Shown here: positions 29,501-42,200 of the stretch, piece by piece
Layout of the letters: the number at the start of each line of letters is the position of its first letter
How positions within the stretch are numbered: the stretch's first letter is position 1
DNA from: Pyrocephalus nanus
Lineage: Eukaryota; Chordata; Aves; Passeriformes; Tyrannidae
Reading direction: 5' to 3'
Assembly (NCBI GenBank): GCA_038380795.1
Contig: CM076266.1
Location: 30,578,145 to 30,642,144 of the forward strand
Length of the DNA: 64,000 nt
Translations under genes and position numbers: made by a program
The notes under the pieces: generated by a model
The model's input: the letters and a program-made list of their open reading frames with translations, nothing else
What the model was told of the DNA's origin: nothing
Database searches by the model: none

Positions 29501-32500
29501 ACTACAGTTGATTGTGAAGTATATAATTTAATGGCATCTTTATCTCTGAATGTGTCATATACCATATTGCTTTATGTAAGTAGGTACTAAAATCTTACTG
29601 ACATCTTTTCTAGAACAAGGTGGAAGTTTGTTTTGTTTTCTTTCCATTGTACTGCTGACAGGCCTTGTATTTTGTGACTCATTTGGCTCCATTCTTTCTG
29701 ATATGGTTGTAGAGTAAGTCTTCATATTCTTCTTGTTGTCAAATATAGAAAACTATGCAGTGTTGTCATCTCTACTATTTTTAATACAACTGGTTGACTG
29801 AGCAATCACAGTCTGCATTTCTTTACCTCTGAAATCCAGAGAGACCCCAAGAGAAAAGATGCCTTGGCAAAGAATGCCATTAGTTTGAATGGAGGATGTC
29901 TCAAGAGAAAATCAGTTCTGACTGATTAAATAAAAAAAAAAAAAGGAAAAAATTTGAAAATAATGACTCCTTCCTGCCTGAGTAGCCCAATACCAGCACA
30001 TCTCATGAAAGAGTCTTACATAACTGAAAGATCCAGGATTTTGAAACACTTATCTCAAGTTGCAACTTTTGATTTGCAGCTAACTTTTTCTATAATTTTC
30101 TTCCTAAAGTTCTCAAAAATACTGTGGGAATTGTTGTTTTCAAGAGACCAGTCCACACAATCCTAATATCTAATACTGTTCTTAAAGCATTTGATAGTGA
30201 ATGAAATAGCAGTGTACAGGCTCCAGTTTAGCTCTTCAGCTGTGAATGTCTTTGCCAAAGTGAAAATGTTGAAAACAGTTAAAACAACCTTTTATTCAAA
30301 GCTCTTCTACTCCCTCATATGTTTACACACTGACATTTCTGCACTAGATACTCCTGTTTCTTTTTATATTTATATAATGATCATATTACAAAAGGTCTGT
30401 AGGTGTCCATGTCAAAATACATTCCAGATTGTGGTATAATCATTAAGTGACACTTCTTAAATCAGCACCTTCCTCATGTTTGGAAACCTGTCCTAGGTTT
30501 GCCTCAGCTCTATCAGCAGAAACATCTGGCACTTTTTGTGGGTGTTTTTTTGGAGAAAGTGGTTTTCTGAGTACTTAGGAAGGCAAAACAGGGGTTATAG
30601 TGTTACAGCAACAAGAATAGCCTTTTCTTCCAGGAAGGGGCTGGGACTTACACTTCTTTTTCTTTGCCCTGTCATAATTTAAAATCACTGGCTCATTCCC
30701 AAACTCAAAATGTAAAATGTACCCCATGCTCAGAGCACTATGCTGGATGTAGGAGATGAGAGTTCAGACCTTGCTCTCTCAGGAGTGTAGTAGTTAACTT
30801 CAGCAACACATTGGTGTTCCCTTGACCTTTCTGTTCCCCATACTGGCTGCATGCAAGCTGTTTTCTTTAATCCAACAAAGGGGACTTTTAAAGTTACGTA
30901 AGAGCTGAGAATGCTAAGAGGAGTGAGCTGCTTAGCATAATTCTTGTCCTGAGAGGTGCTTTTATTTCTTGTTTATCTCCTTTGATCTCAGAAAAGATGC
31001 TTTGTCATAGCCTAACCTTTTTCTTTGCTAGAAAATAGTTGCTGGAGAAATAACTACCAAAAAAAAGAAAAAATTTTGCAGACATTACTGATATGCACTA
31101 TACTGTCCCAACTCCCAGTAATCTCTTTCTTGGCCTTAGGCTTGAATTTTTAAGTTCAGTTTGTCATATATGCTACCTGTTTGTAGCCAGTGATATAGTT
31201 CAGTGTTGTGAAAGCTGTATGAAAACCAGATGTATTGGGACAGACTGGAATTTTAGTTGAATGTGTGTCCAGTCTAAGTGTCCAGTTCACTGAACTTTCT
31301 GCAAAGGAACCTAGATACTAAAATAACTTCCAGTTATCACAATCACGATGTTTGGCATAGCTGTCCCTTTTAAGCAACAGTGTACACTTGGACAAAAGGG
31401 TCACTGAAATACATAATTTCTGTCTGTGCTAGCATGAGAGAGCAGACATAAGCCAAAAGTGCCTTCTGGTTTCATACAGCTAATGCTATCTTGAAGAAAT
31501 TAATCCTTCCCTATAGCTGCTCCCTTTCTTCTGGAAGACGGAGAAGTAATAAGCCACCTAACTGAAATGAGCTCTCTAATTTACATGAAGTATTTACCTT
31601 ATTTAAAATGTTACCATTAAAAAAACACTTAGTTCTGGCTGTGGTATGGTGACATCTGTTTTCTTCTTGCCTGTTGCTAGTCTCTGTATCCCAGCCATGA
31701 CATCAAGTGTTATAATCTCTGCATGCAGCAATTTCATTTTACTTCAGACTTCTCTATCCGTAACAGGTCTTTACACAAATATAAGAAATCATGCTCATTG
31801 CAGTGAAATTGTCCAAAGTCACATCAGATATAAAGATGGCTCAAAGAATCTTTTTTTCCCCCTCAAACGCGATTTCAGGCTGCTTGGTGTGCATTGTTTG
31901 TACGCAGAATTCTACATTTGCCATGGAAGTGAGTGTTGGAAGTAATTTCATTTGCAGAACCCACAGGCTAGTTTTTTGCTAAATAACATTGCTCAGTGTG
32001 ATTCTGAAATCACCTGCTGCTTTTCATCCTTCTGAAATGTTATGTGGTTTGCGACTCTTTTTTTGCAATTGGAACGAATTCACAAAAAATTTGTCTTGAA
32101 TTGATATAAATTTTATTCTTTCCTGAAGTTTACAAAGATGGGAAGCTGAAGCATTAGCCCTCCCTACTTAACACAACTACGTGTTCTGGAAGACAACATA
32201 GATGTGTTCCACTTAAACTCTCTGCTATCTGTATTTGCTTCCGAGAGGTACCACACAGTGACCTCCGTTGGATGGAGTGCTAGGCCTGTTTGAGTTCATT
32301 TCTTGGACTCATGTTACCTTCTGGGGGCTGCATGTTATGAAGGACATAAATCCTGATTCTAGGAACAATATTCATGCCTTTTATTTTACAGCTTGCTAAT
32401 AAGACAGCTTTTGTCACGAAGGTATTTCAGGATGGCATACTTACCCTGCTCAAAATTTTCTAGATTTTATTTTTTTTTTGAAAACCACAAGGGATTATTT

Positions 32501-35500
32501 TTTTTAGATGGGGAATGAACATGCAAGATACTTTATGGGGAAAACTAGTTATATAGGGTTTTCTTAAGATTCCTGACACTACAAAATGTCAAAGTGGAGG
32601 GTTTTCCCCTTCTCTGTTTTGTCACCTCTAGTCTTACACTCTTTAAAGTTCATTGTCTCAAGAATATCTAGTGAAGCCTGATTCAACAGTATCCGTAAAC
32701 AGTTTTGTTGAAGAGACAACGTGGGTGAGTCTAACTGATGCAGCTGACCAATGAGTGAAACCCTGTCTTTTTACTAATTGCATCTTCTACTTTTGTATTC
32801 CTCATATAACATCAAAGATAAACCAAGGACTGATCTTTGATCTGTTCAGCCAGCACACATGATCATTTGTTATCCCTGTGTGCATGGCAGCACTCTGGCT
32901 GCAGCAGTGTGTCACTCCAAGGGGGCCACAGGCCAAATATCCAGCCTTGAGGAAGAGTCTGCAGCTTGTCCTGGGCATTGTGTTCCTTTTGCTACTTCTT
33001 TAGCAATATCTAAGCCTGCTAGTTTAAAGATAGCTCATACATGCTGACACTAGCTGCAGTGATCGCAGGGATCTGCTGTTACTTTCATTTATTCTATTCC
33101 TCCTCTGTAATCCCCTTGGCTTAAAATAGGTTAAAATTCTTGCATTAAAAAAAACAGAAAGAAAAAAAAGCTATGTGCACTACTAGTATATTTTTGTTTA
33201 TTAAAAAAAATCAAACACAGACACATAATAAAGATGAAAACACCTTGTTTTTATTAGCCATTTCTCCCTAAGCTTCTCTGTCTAGAACAAAATGAAATGG
33301 GCAAATGTGAGCTATAAATCTATCAACAGATTTTAGTAATGTTGTAAACTGTAAGAATGAAGCTTGTATAGTCTTCTTCTTTGTAATCAAAGTCTGAGAT
33401 TTGAAATATCCTCCTTTTTTTTACAATTCTTGAATGTGATTTCCTTCTTGTGCCTGCTCCCTCTTTTATGTGATTCAAATAGCAAGCAGAAGCCCTTCTC
33501 TAAACTGGTTGATCATCCTATTTTTAATTTGCAGGAGTGATTCAATCCCACTGAATACAGAAGGGGCAAGCAACTTCATAAACCTCAGTAATAAGATTTC
33601 TTAAGCATTATTTTATCATAAGTATCTTTCCTAGAGCACATATTTTCCACAGAAAAATATTTGATTAAAACATAATGGGTGAAACAGTATGCTGATCCCA
33701 AACCTTGAGAGGGTCCTCCTCCTATGAGGTTCACCTCCCACCAAAATTAGCCTCAGAGAAGGGATATGACATGAGCTGGTTTACCAACATTGATTTAAGG
33801 AGAATGTGCAAGACATACCAGTTACTCAAAAATAGTATTGCAATTTTGAGATCAGGCACCTTACGTAGTCTACTGCTTAATAATGTATGTTGCATGGCTT
33901 CTTTTATTAAACATGGGAATAATAACAGATCTGTAATTATCATTATTGACTTGAATGAACAACAGTCAGTCTTGAAAGTTTGCATGCTCAAGGGTTATAA
34001 ACTGCCCTATTTGGATTACCCTACTTCCCTCCCCCCTCCAAAATAAAAAAATAGATGTGATTTAACATATTTAAATACACAACATGGATATCTAAGCTGG
34101 GTCTGTGAAGCCAGAAAAGATTTGCCAGCAAGTTGACTAAATTACTGCTGGCTTTGTTGTCTTTGCTGATGCCTCTAGGGTCCAAGCCTCACTAAGTGTG
34201 TTATGTTGTTTTGAGCCTTGATGTTCTGAACAATGTGTTTTGTCAGCCAGCCAATGCCATATTGTTCCTTTGAAGGCATCAGATGCTGCAACTTGAGAAC
34301 CTAACTACTTCCTCACTTTACTGTATAGAATGATCAGTCTTCACCTTTGGTGGGTCTCTAGTAGCACAGCAACATTATTCCTCTAGGCATCAAATAGGTA
34401 ATGAATGCCCTTCAACCTCTCAATGCTTTTTCTTCCCTGTCTTGGTTACCTACACCAGACTACTAATGTTTGAGTACCATAGGTGATGTTGATACCAATG
34501 GAAGCAACCATGACACTTCAATTATTAATGCTCCAGGGTCTGATTTTCATAAGCAGCTTTCTTTCCCCACTTCACTTGGAGTTTTGAATTCCTTGTCATT
34601 CTAAAAATAGAGCCCACAGCTTCCCCTGGAGAAAATACAGAAAAAGACCTGAGACTCTATTTTATGTACGTTCCAGGTTAGACTTGTAAAGTACAAGGTA
34701 ACTTTAAAAGCTTCCATCTTTAAGACCATCTAAAGGGCCTGCATTTTTCTAAATAACTTCTAAAAGTCAGAGCCAATCACAGGGTGTTAGAGTTTGCATA
34801 CTAATATTAGGTATGTCCAAATTTTTGAGCCTCTTAAATAAAATTGAGTGGTTTTTTGGAAAACGCCCTTGTTTTGAATTTTGGGATAGTGGATTTGAAA
34901 AAAAAAAATTTACATGCTATCTCTAAAATGAACTTTCTTCAGCATAATTCTTTCTCTTTTAAGTAAGGAATGTATTGTTATTCTACTGTTCTACTGTTCT
35001 ATTTGCTTACAGCCATTGGGGTTCTGCATAATTTAGAGAAGGTTCCTTACTTGTTGAAGAGGTTTTGTCTTCATAGAATAAACTTCAGGGAGAGGGAAGA
35101 ATGATGAAAACAGAAAGGCCACTGAGGTGAACATTACTATGTCAGCTTTGGAAGCAGAGGAGAGAAGATGCAAGTTCACATCCTGGCAAATACAACAATT
35201 TAAGAAGATGGTTAGTTCATCAATGTTTAAATACAGTTTTTAATAGTTTATGTGCAACACAATTCAGTTGTGTGGTCCTGGCTGCCTTCAGAGAGGTAGG
35301 CATTACTTGTTGTGTCAAACCTTTTAGTCCTCATTGCATACCACAGCTCATTATGGGGGGATCATAGCTTCAGGTGAAGTAACTTGATTCATTTATGCAC
35401 AAGCTGGGCAAGAAATCCGTAAATATTTAAAACTGATGTATATTTACTAGTGTAATATTGCATATTGAATTAGTTGTCTGGTTTGCCTGCCAGCATTTCA

Positions 35501-36189
35501 AACCTTGGGTTTAATTATCACATTACCTAAGTCTGATGGTCAGTGTTTTTAATAGATTCATTCTTCTGCCCTTTCCTTCAGCTTCTCCTTAAGCTCTTCT
35601 GAGCTCCTTTGTGACCCAGAGGAATTGAAATACTGTCAGCTTAGTGCACTGACAAATGAAAATAGGTGACTAATGTTGATTGTCTTTCATATTTCATACT
35701 CTGCTTGCCAAGAATTTCTCATGTACTGTGATCGTTTAGAATCCTACACACTTAGGGTAGTCATGTTTGTCAGACTGATTGCAGTCAGTTGACAAAGAAT
35801 ATCATCTTGAGCAGATGCTCATCAGCTGCCACCCCTCCTTATAAATACCTAGTCTAAGAAGAAAATATTAAGGCACAAAGGACTATTTAGTCATATGGTC
35901 TGATTTCCTCTGTATCCTGTGTCATTAAATTTCACACATGTACTAGCAGTATGAGGGCAGTAACCTGCATTTGGCTAAAACTCGTCTTCCAGGAAGACAT
36001 CTTATCCTGGCTGGGGGACATGTAACCATTAAAAATTTCTTGGTGCCTTTGTTAGCTTGTTTTAGTGGTGTATTGTCACCTTAAGAAGAAAAATTGTGTG
36101 CTTTATTTGAATTTGTCTCACTTTAGCTTCTACTACAGGTTCTTGTTATGCCATTCTCTGCTAGATTAAAGTGCCCTTCAGAATTCAGT
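23506..36189. other. Intergenic DNA, no gene recognised
   Basis: Mostly AT-rich unique sequence without a supportable gene. Small homopolymers occur (T17 at 24420-24436, A13 near 28075-28087, A13 near 29932-29944). A small local repeat, TCTACTGT repeated near 34.98 kb, is also visible. The stretch at about 25.64-25.93 kb is rich in homeodomain and octamer-like words (ATGCATAAATTAA, TTTAATTGAAAATCATGCAT) and could be a regulatory element, but nothing proves it. Confidence 0.6.
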
Positions 36190-37930
36190 ATTTTTTTCTC
36201 CATAGAGGTACTTATGTGCTGTAATCAAGTCAATCTTTTTGATACGATAAACAGATTGTGCTCTTTAAGTCTCACTTAGCAGACTTTTTCTTCAATTTTC
36301 AAGTCACATTTTCAGATCTTAATGACCGCCCTCTACAAATTTTTGATGTTCTTTTTAAAACATGGTGAGGAACACAGTATACAAGATTGGTCTCATCAGT
36401 GATATATCCAGAGATAAAACTATCTCCCCTACTTCCTACTCCCCTGATGCAGGTTAATCCTTCCTTTTACCAGTGTCAGAGAGAGTGTTTATGATGCTTT
36501 GGTGACTACAACCCCAAAATCATTTCCAACAAGTGCCATTTCCTTCTCAGTACACACCTACAGTCCTTCAAGCTTGTTTACTGGGATTTAATTATAGTAA
36601 TTATGCTTTAGTTATAGTAAATGTATTTTGTTTGACAAGGTCCAGTTTGCCACTCAGTTCAATTCAGACTACTTCACATGGTTGCCTGATACCTTTGCCA
36701 TTTCTCTCCTTTTTGTGTCATTTTCAGATGTGATCCTTTTTCATAGAAACCTACAATTCCTTTAGTGTTCGTTCCTTTTTGTCATCAGTCATTTAGGCTG
36801 ATTAGTCACTAGTAATTAGCCAATTTAGCATCTGCTTTAATTATCTCATGGGATATTACATTTTCTTCCAGACTTTCTTAAAAGTCTGAATTGTCACTAT
36901 GCACATAGCCAAATGAGCAATCTCATCGAAGAATGAATTTAGAAAAGTTTGATTAGACTTGGTCTTCCTAAAAAAGACTGGAATTATTTCTATTATTTCT
37001 TTGAAATATTTTAAAATTAAATTTTATTCCCATTACTATTTAGGGTGCTTATGTTGGCCTGTATTTTTCTCTCATTGCACTTGCTCCTTTCTGACTACTG
37101 GTATAAGATTAGCACACCTTTGGAATTTCACAAGTATTCCAAAGTTTACTAGCACAGGTGAAAGAGCCCACATATCTGAATCTGGGACTAAAAGTTGTCT
37201 AAGTTTTCTTATAGAAGAGTGCTCATGATTCCTATCTTTCTTGATAATTAGCAGGCTGGACCAGTTCTTCACAATTCCCTTGACATCCACCTACTTGTTC
37301 CTTTTGTAGCACAAAAGTACTTACTGAACGTATTTACACTTTCCACACCAACAAAATACCACATTTAATAATGGACCAGTACCATCCCTGGGTTTCCTTT
37401 TACTCCTAACACACTTTAAATGTGTCTTTATCTTTGGCTCTTAAACCATGGACTTTTTGCTTGTCTATGAACTTATTTCCGTTATTGTAACTTGTAATTT
37501 ATAGTAACTGTAATTTACATAATTTCTCTTTTTTTTCCATTTTCTTTCAAACTGCCATGTTTGAGTTTTTATGGTAAAGTTACTGCCTTCTGTGAATGCA
37601 AAGTCACAGTCTTTTTGGCCATTTAATAGAGGGTTTAAGAGAGCTCCTCTTTTGATGTTCACACTAAACACGTTTTGCCTTGTTGGTTCCCTTTACTGTT
37701 TTTCTCAGTTTGGAGAAATTAGCTCTCTTGAAGCATCAGAAATGCATAGTTTTGACTGCAGCTGTCTTTCATTTCCCCACGATGAATACAATCAGCTTGT
37801 TCCCAGGCAACTACCAACTTTTTAATTTGGTGACATCCACCACTTTTATCTCTCACAATGAGGCTCTAATATTTATCTCTTGCAGTGTAGGATATCTACT
37901 GGGCTACAAAATTACCTTCTCCAATTATAG
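36190..37930 (-). mobile_element. Ancient CR1/L3-type LINE relic
   Basis: Over about 1.7 kb the plus strand tracks the reverse complement of an old amniote CR1/L3-type LINE. Recognisable landmarks in order are TATGTGCTGTAATCAAGTCA, AAACAGATTGTGCTCTTTAAG, GGTCTCATCAGTG, CAACCCCAAAATCATTTCC, the block around GGTGCTTATGTTGGCCTGT, TAAGATTAGCACACCTTTGG, TAATGGACCAGTACCATCC and GGAGAAATTAGCTCTCTTGA. Divergence is high, with many small indels and no intact reverse transcriptase frame. The order and spacing of so many landmarks make chance unlikely. Ends are approximate. Confidence 0.75.
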
Positions 37931-38360
37931 AAGTCTTTAATGACTAGGTAAAGTCTGCTGTTAAATGAAAAAAGAGCTATGCTTGTTTCCCCACAAACAA
38001 GGAAAATTAGGATACTACATGTGAATAAACATTATTTCATGTGTGAATATTTAACTGACTTTTGAAAATATTTGTCAAATTTCAATCAGGCCCAAATTTT
38101 AAGGGAAGACTAACTTTTGGGGGCATTGGTACTTAATTTTTGGACACTTTCAGACCTTTCTGTGACAACAGTCTAATGTATTTTGTCCAAAAGAAAGCTT
38201 GTTTACTTTTTTAAGAGGTAGTAATTAGGAGGAAATTTATTTTAAGAAATAGTAATTAAGAGAAAATAAAGGGATGAGAATTAAGAAGGCCTTTGTTCCA
38301 TTGAATAGAACTGGTGTCCTGGAATGAACTGCAGCAAGGATGTCAGCCACAACTCATCAA

Positions 38361-38761
38361 GAGCCTTATTCAGCTTGGAGAAGGGTAGGCTTGGGGGGGG
38401 GGGGGGGGGGGGGGGCTGAATGCAGTCTACAACTTTCTTGTGAGGGAATGTGGAGGGACAGACACTGATCTCTTCTCTGTAGTGACCAGTGAGAGGACCA
38501 GAGGGAATGACCTGAAGCTGTGTCAGGGGAGGTTTAGGTTGGATATTAGAAAAAGGTTCTTCACGCAGAGGGTGGTTGGGCACTGGTTGGCTCCCCAGGG
38601 AAGTAGTCACAGCACCAAGCCTGACAGAGTTCAAGAAGCATTAGGACCATACTCTCAGACACATGGTGTGACTCTTGGGGATGGTCCTGTGCAGAGCCAG
38701 GAGCTGGGCTCGATGACCCCTGTTGGTCCCTTCCAACCCAGAACATTCAGTTGATTCTGTG
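38361..38761 (+). mobile_element. CR1 LINE 3' end carrying a G23 run
   Basis: Plus-orientation avian CR1 3' portion: GAGCCTTATTCAGCTTGGAG, then a G23 run (38393-38415), then the C-terminal coding remnant with [22 protein letters not shown], and the usual 3' UTR text GGGCTCGATGACCCCTG and CCTTCCAACCCAGAA up to an ATTCTGTG-type 3' terminus. The element stops exactly where the CpG island begins. Compared with related copies the AACAGGCTCCCCAGG stretch has a small deletion (38580-38600). It is not a functional gene. Confidence 0.9.
38393..38415 (+). repeat. G23 homopolymer
   Basis: Twenty-three consecutive G inside the CR1 copy, in the place where CR1 copies usually have a shorter G-rich stretch. 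It can form a G-quadruplex and is a likely site of assembly error or length polymorphism. Confidence 0.9.
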
Positions 38762-39110
38762 AAAACTGCCCTCGGCGGGATGCCGTGCCCGGCCAGGCAG
38801 ATGGCAGCGGGCTGGGCTGGGCTGGACCAGCCCTGGCTGTCGACTGCCTGCCCCCGGGAGCGCCACGCAGCCCCGGGAACAGTTTTGAGACACCGGGTCA
38901 GGCTTCACAGGCACCAAAACAAACTCTGTCACAAGCAGCCACAGCTCCCCGAGACAGGTCACCCCTGGGCACTGAACCACCCATCATCCCCGCCTTTAGC
39001 GCAGCCCTCGGGGGCAGCCAGGCTGCCTGCAGGCGGCACCGCTCCGGCTGTGCCCCATCGCCCGCCCCCGCCGGGGGAGGCGGATGGCGGCGGGCCAGCG
39101 GCGACGAGGG

Positions 39111-39120
39111 TATTAATAGG
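39111..39120 (+). promoter_or_regulatory. TATA-like box
   Basis: TATTAATAGG is an isolated AT-rich word within the CpG island, 137 bp upstream of the proposed start codon. This places a transcription start at about 39140-39145 and a 5' UTR of roughly 100 bases. Inferred from position and sequence only. Confidence 0.45.
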
Positions 39121-39247
39121 CGGCCCGGAGGAGCGGCCGGGCGGCTGCGGGTGTGCGGGGCGAAGGCTGCGGGTTCGGCTTCTCTCGGCGCGGGAGCCAC
39201 GCCGGGGAGGTGCCTCCCTTCGCCTCCGGTCCCACCTCGACGGCGAG

Positions 39248-39254
39248 ATGGAGG
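39248..39254 (+). CDS. GADL1: GADL1 exon 1, coding part (predicted)
   Basis: ATG GAG G followed by the donor GTAAAC. The start has a purine at -3 and G at +4, and sits in the CpG island downstream of a TATA-like box. Ending in phase 1, it joins the TT-starting acceptor at 50530 to read [10 protein letters not shown]. This restores the Q-E-M found near the N-terminus of human GADL1. Only seven coding bases exist, so there is no protein similarity to prove it; transcript data would be decisive. An alternative is that translation starts at the exon 2 ATG (50550). Confidence 0.5.
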
Positions 39255-42200
39255 GTAAACGCCGGCCGGGCACAGCCGCCTTTCTCCCTCCTCTCTCCCC
39301 GCTGCGGCCGCCCGGGCGGCGCCCTCCGGGACGGGCGGAGGGGCTGGAGAGGGCCGGGAGGAGGGGAAAACCTCGCTCTCAGCCCCGCTCGGGGATTTGA
39401 GCTCGTTCCCCGGCCGGCGGGGGCTCCAGCAGCCTCCCCACCACGGGTGTCGCCGAGCGTGACGAGGAGAGGGTCCTCTGGGCAGAGCAGGGAGGCAGGG
39501 TCGGCTCGCAGCCCAGATGCGGGAGGCGTAGCTGCCTGTTGGGTGTCGACCTGTAACCTCCACTTGTTACAGCGCAGCAGCAGCGTAGCCAGAATGGTTT
39601 AATAACGTAGAGGGTTTGCAACAGTTATCATAAAAGCATTGCAGAACAGTATTTTTTTTTTTTTTGGTTGAAATAAATTATCTTTGAAGAAGGGTGCCTT
39701 TTATTTTATTTTTTTTTTTTTTCCTGCCGGCACCAGAATAAAATAGGCATGGTAGTACAGTGATTTGCTTCGGAACAAAGGGTCTCAGTAAGGGAGAAGT
39801 TAATCCTGTTTTATAAATGTATTGTCAAGCTTTTTTTACCTGCGTTAAGAGGAAGGCCTTACATCATTAAGTGATGAAAAGTAAGTGTTGGCCATATGTT
39901 TATGAAAGCTGAGAATGTGGATGACCTGTGGCTAATACAATAATGAGACTGCTGGAGGAGTTTAGCAAATGCAGAGATTAAATTGCAGTACACCTAGGAT
40001 TCAAACCATTATTTGCAAGGTTAAGAAGCAAAGAATTCTTTGGTCTTGTGAGTGGAAGCTGGTTGCTAAGTCAGAAAATAGTGAAAGTGTTTGCAGATGG
40101 CTGCCTCCTCTGCCACAAGATCAATATTCTTGATAAGAATTCCTCCACTTATCTCAAATTGGGAATCTTCTGAAAACAATCAAAAAAGGCTTGAGATCTA
40201 GTATGTTTCTGTTTTGGGTTTTTGTTTGTTTGTTTTTGTTTCTTTGTTTGTGTTTTTGGTTTTGTGGGTTTTCTTGTTTGTTTGGGTTTTTTATCCTAAA
40301 CATGGGTGAAACAGCAAAAAAGTTTTTATCCCCAGGTTGAGAAGGCTCCTAGCTTGTCTCCCAGAGGTTCAGTGTCTGGCAATCATGGGTGATCCAAGTT
40401 ATTAGCACTATATTGGCAGACAAGTCACCAAACAAAATAATATATTTGAAAGAAAACTTCAGAAACTTAATATTTTGAAAACAATTACTCGCTTTTGCTT
40501 TATTTGATGTAAATCGAATGAGCATTGTAAAGGTACATGACAATTCTAGTGTAATATTGCCGGATATATGTGATATAATATGCTCTGGTCCGCATAGTAG
40601 TCTAAGGCTGTACTGTAGCGACAGCTGTGCTATGTGAGTAGCAGGAGCAGTGCTATGACAGCAGCTCCGAAAGTGATTTGCTTCAGATGCAGCTTGTATT
40701 TATATCCTCTGCCAGGACAACACCAAAGATATGCTGCCAGTAGTCACTAAGACTGAGATCCTGGTGGTTTAGCTGGGTAGTAGTGTTCTTGTTCAAATAT
40801 TGCCGATATATGCTACCCAAAGTCTAATTTTGTTCCAAAATCATTGGCTTGCGCTGGTAAGACAGAAAGTGTCTGGTGGTAATATGATACCCACCCTTGT
40901 TGCTGAAGGCTTTCCAGTCTCTCTTGCTTATTCATGAGTAGCATCAGTAATTTCTCTGCACTTTCATGAAGAATCCTTTACTCTCTCAGTCTTCTTTTTC
41001 CTTTACCTTTGGTGATTTGCCGTGTTTACTGTCAAGTGTCCCCCTCCACCTTCCCCCAAGCAAATGTGAATCCATTGTTAAAACCAGACCTTCTGGGGTG
41101 ATATGTGCAGATTTTTTTTTTTTCAATACTGATTTTATGGGCTCTTAGCTCTTAAGGTTATACTGGAAAACACCTAGGAGACAAAGTCTGAAGGCACCTG
41201 CCCGATGCAGCACTAGCATTGTGTTTGCTTTGCACAGCCAGAGCAGCTGGCAAAGGGGACGCAGTTGCACTGGAGACTTGTATGTGCATAGAGTTAACAC
41301 TTGCAGTGGCCGCTGTGGTGAATGCAGTAGGAACAATCTTGTGGGGCGACACTGTGGGTTGTTTTCTTTGTTTGTTTGTTTTTCCCTTTTCCTTTTTTAA
41401 TGCTGTTATTGTATCTGAAAGTGTGCACTGGAGTTTCATCTTGCTGGTTGCTAATTGAGCCTAATTTCTCTCACCACTGTCCACAAGGGAAGCCTTAATG
41501 ACTATGCAGGAATGAGTAAGAGGATTTTTTTTGGGGTTGTGATTCCACTAACACAAAAGACAGCAAAATCCCATTAATGAGAGGGGGCCAAGTTGTAAAT
41601 TCCTACTCCTAGCTGCAGAAAGGAATCTTGGCTGCACATATCCTTCAGTCGTTTGCCATCAGGGTAGTTTTCCAAGGTTGTTTTGGCATGGAGAAAGCCT
41701 GGCAAATTCTGTGTTTGGAGAAAAAAAAAATATAGGTGGGCTGTTCCCTTGTGGGGAATAAGGGCTGAATGTATTGAGCAGATTCTCAGACAAGTTGCTA
41801 GCTCATCAAGAACAGCAGAGTCAGAGCTGGAAAACACAAGGGGAAGGGAGCAGCCAGCATTTATGCAATATGCTGCTTTTTAACTTCTGAATTGATATCT
41901 ACTCTATGTGTATATGGCATGTTTGGGGTGTTATGTGGTTTATGTCACCAGCAGATTGGGGAGATGAGTCAGCAAATATTTTGTGTAAGATGTTGCCATC
42001 TCAAACCGCTGTAATGCGAAGCATGGTGAAACGAACTGGAAAGTAGTGTGACTTTAAGGCTCTGGTAATGTGACACTCAGGTTAGTATTTTGGTCAGAGC
42101 AGAGGAATAGGATCTCTCCTCTGTCTTAAAATCTTATCTGATAAGAGAGGTCCTAGGATCTTTGCTAATATCACTTCATCAGAGGAAGAGAAAAGTAGGT

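Larger units (their letters stand above)
38762..39600. promoter_or_regulatory. CpG island, presumed GADL1 promoter
   Basis: Base composition changes abruptly from AT-rich to very GC- and CpG-rich for about 0.8 kb, the only such island in the window. It contains GC-box-like words (CCCGCCCCCGCC near 39060; GGGCGGAGGGGC near 39333), a NotI-type GCGGCCGC, and the TATA-like box and ATG described separately. It lies about 11.3 kb upstream of the first certain GADL1 exon, on the correct side. The long open frames within it on both strands are produced by the GC bias and are not called as genes. Confidence 0.75.

Noticed and set aside
38723..39563. Long open frames on both strands in the CpG island (up to 225 codons)
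   Set aside because: Proline-, glycine-, arginine- and alanine-rich low-complexity products on both strands, as expected where stop codons are scarce because of GC bias. One begins inside the CR1 tail. No recognisable domain.
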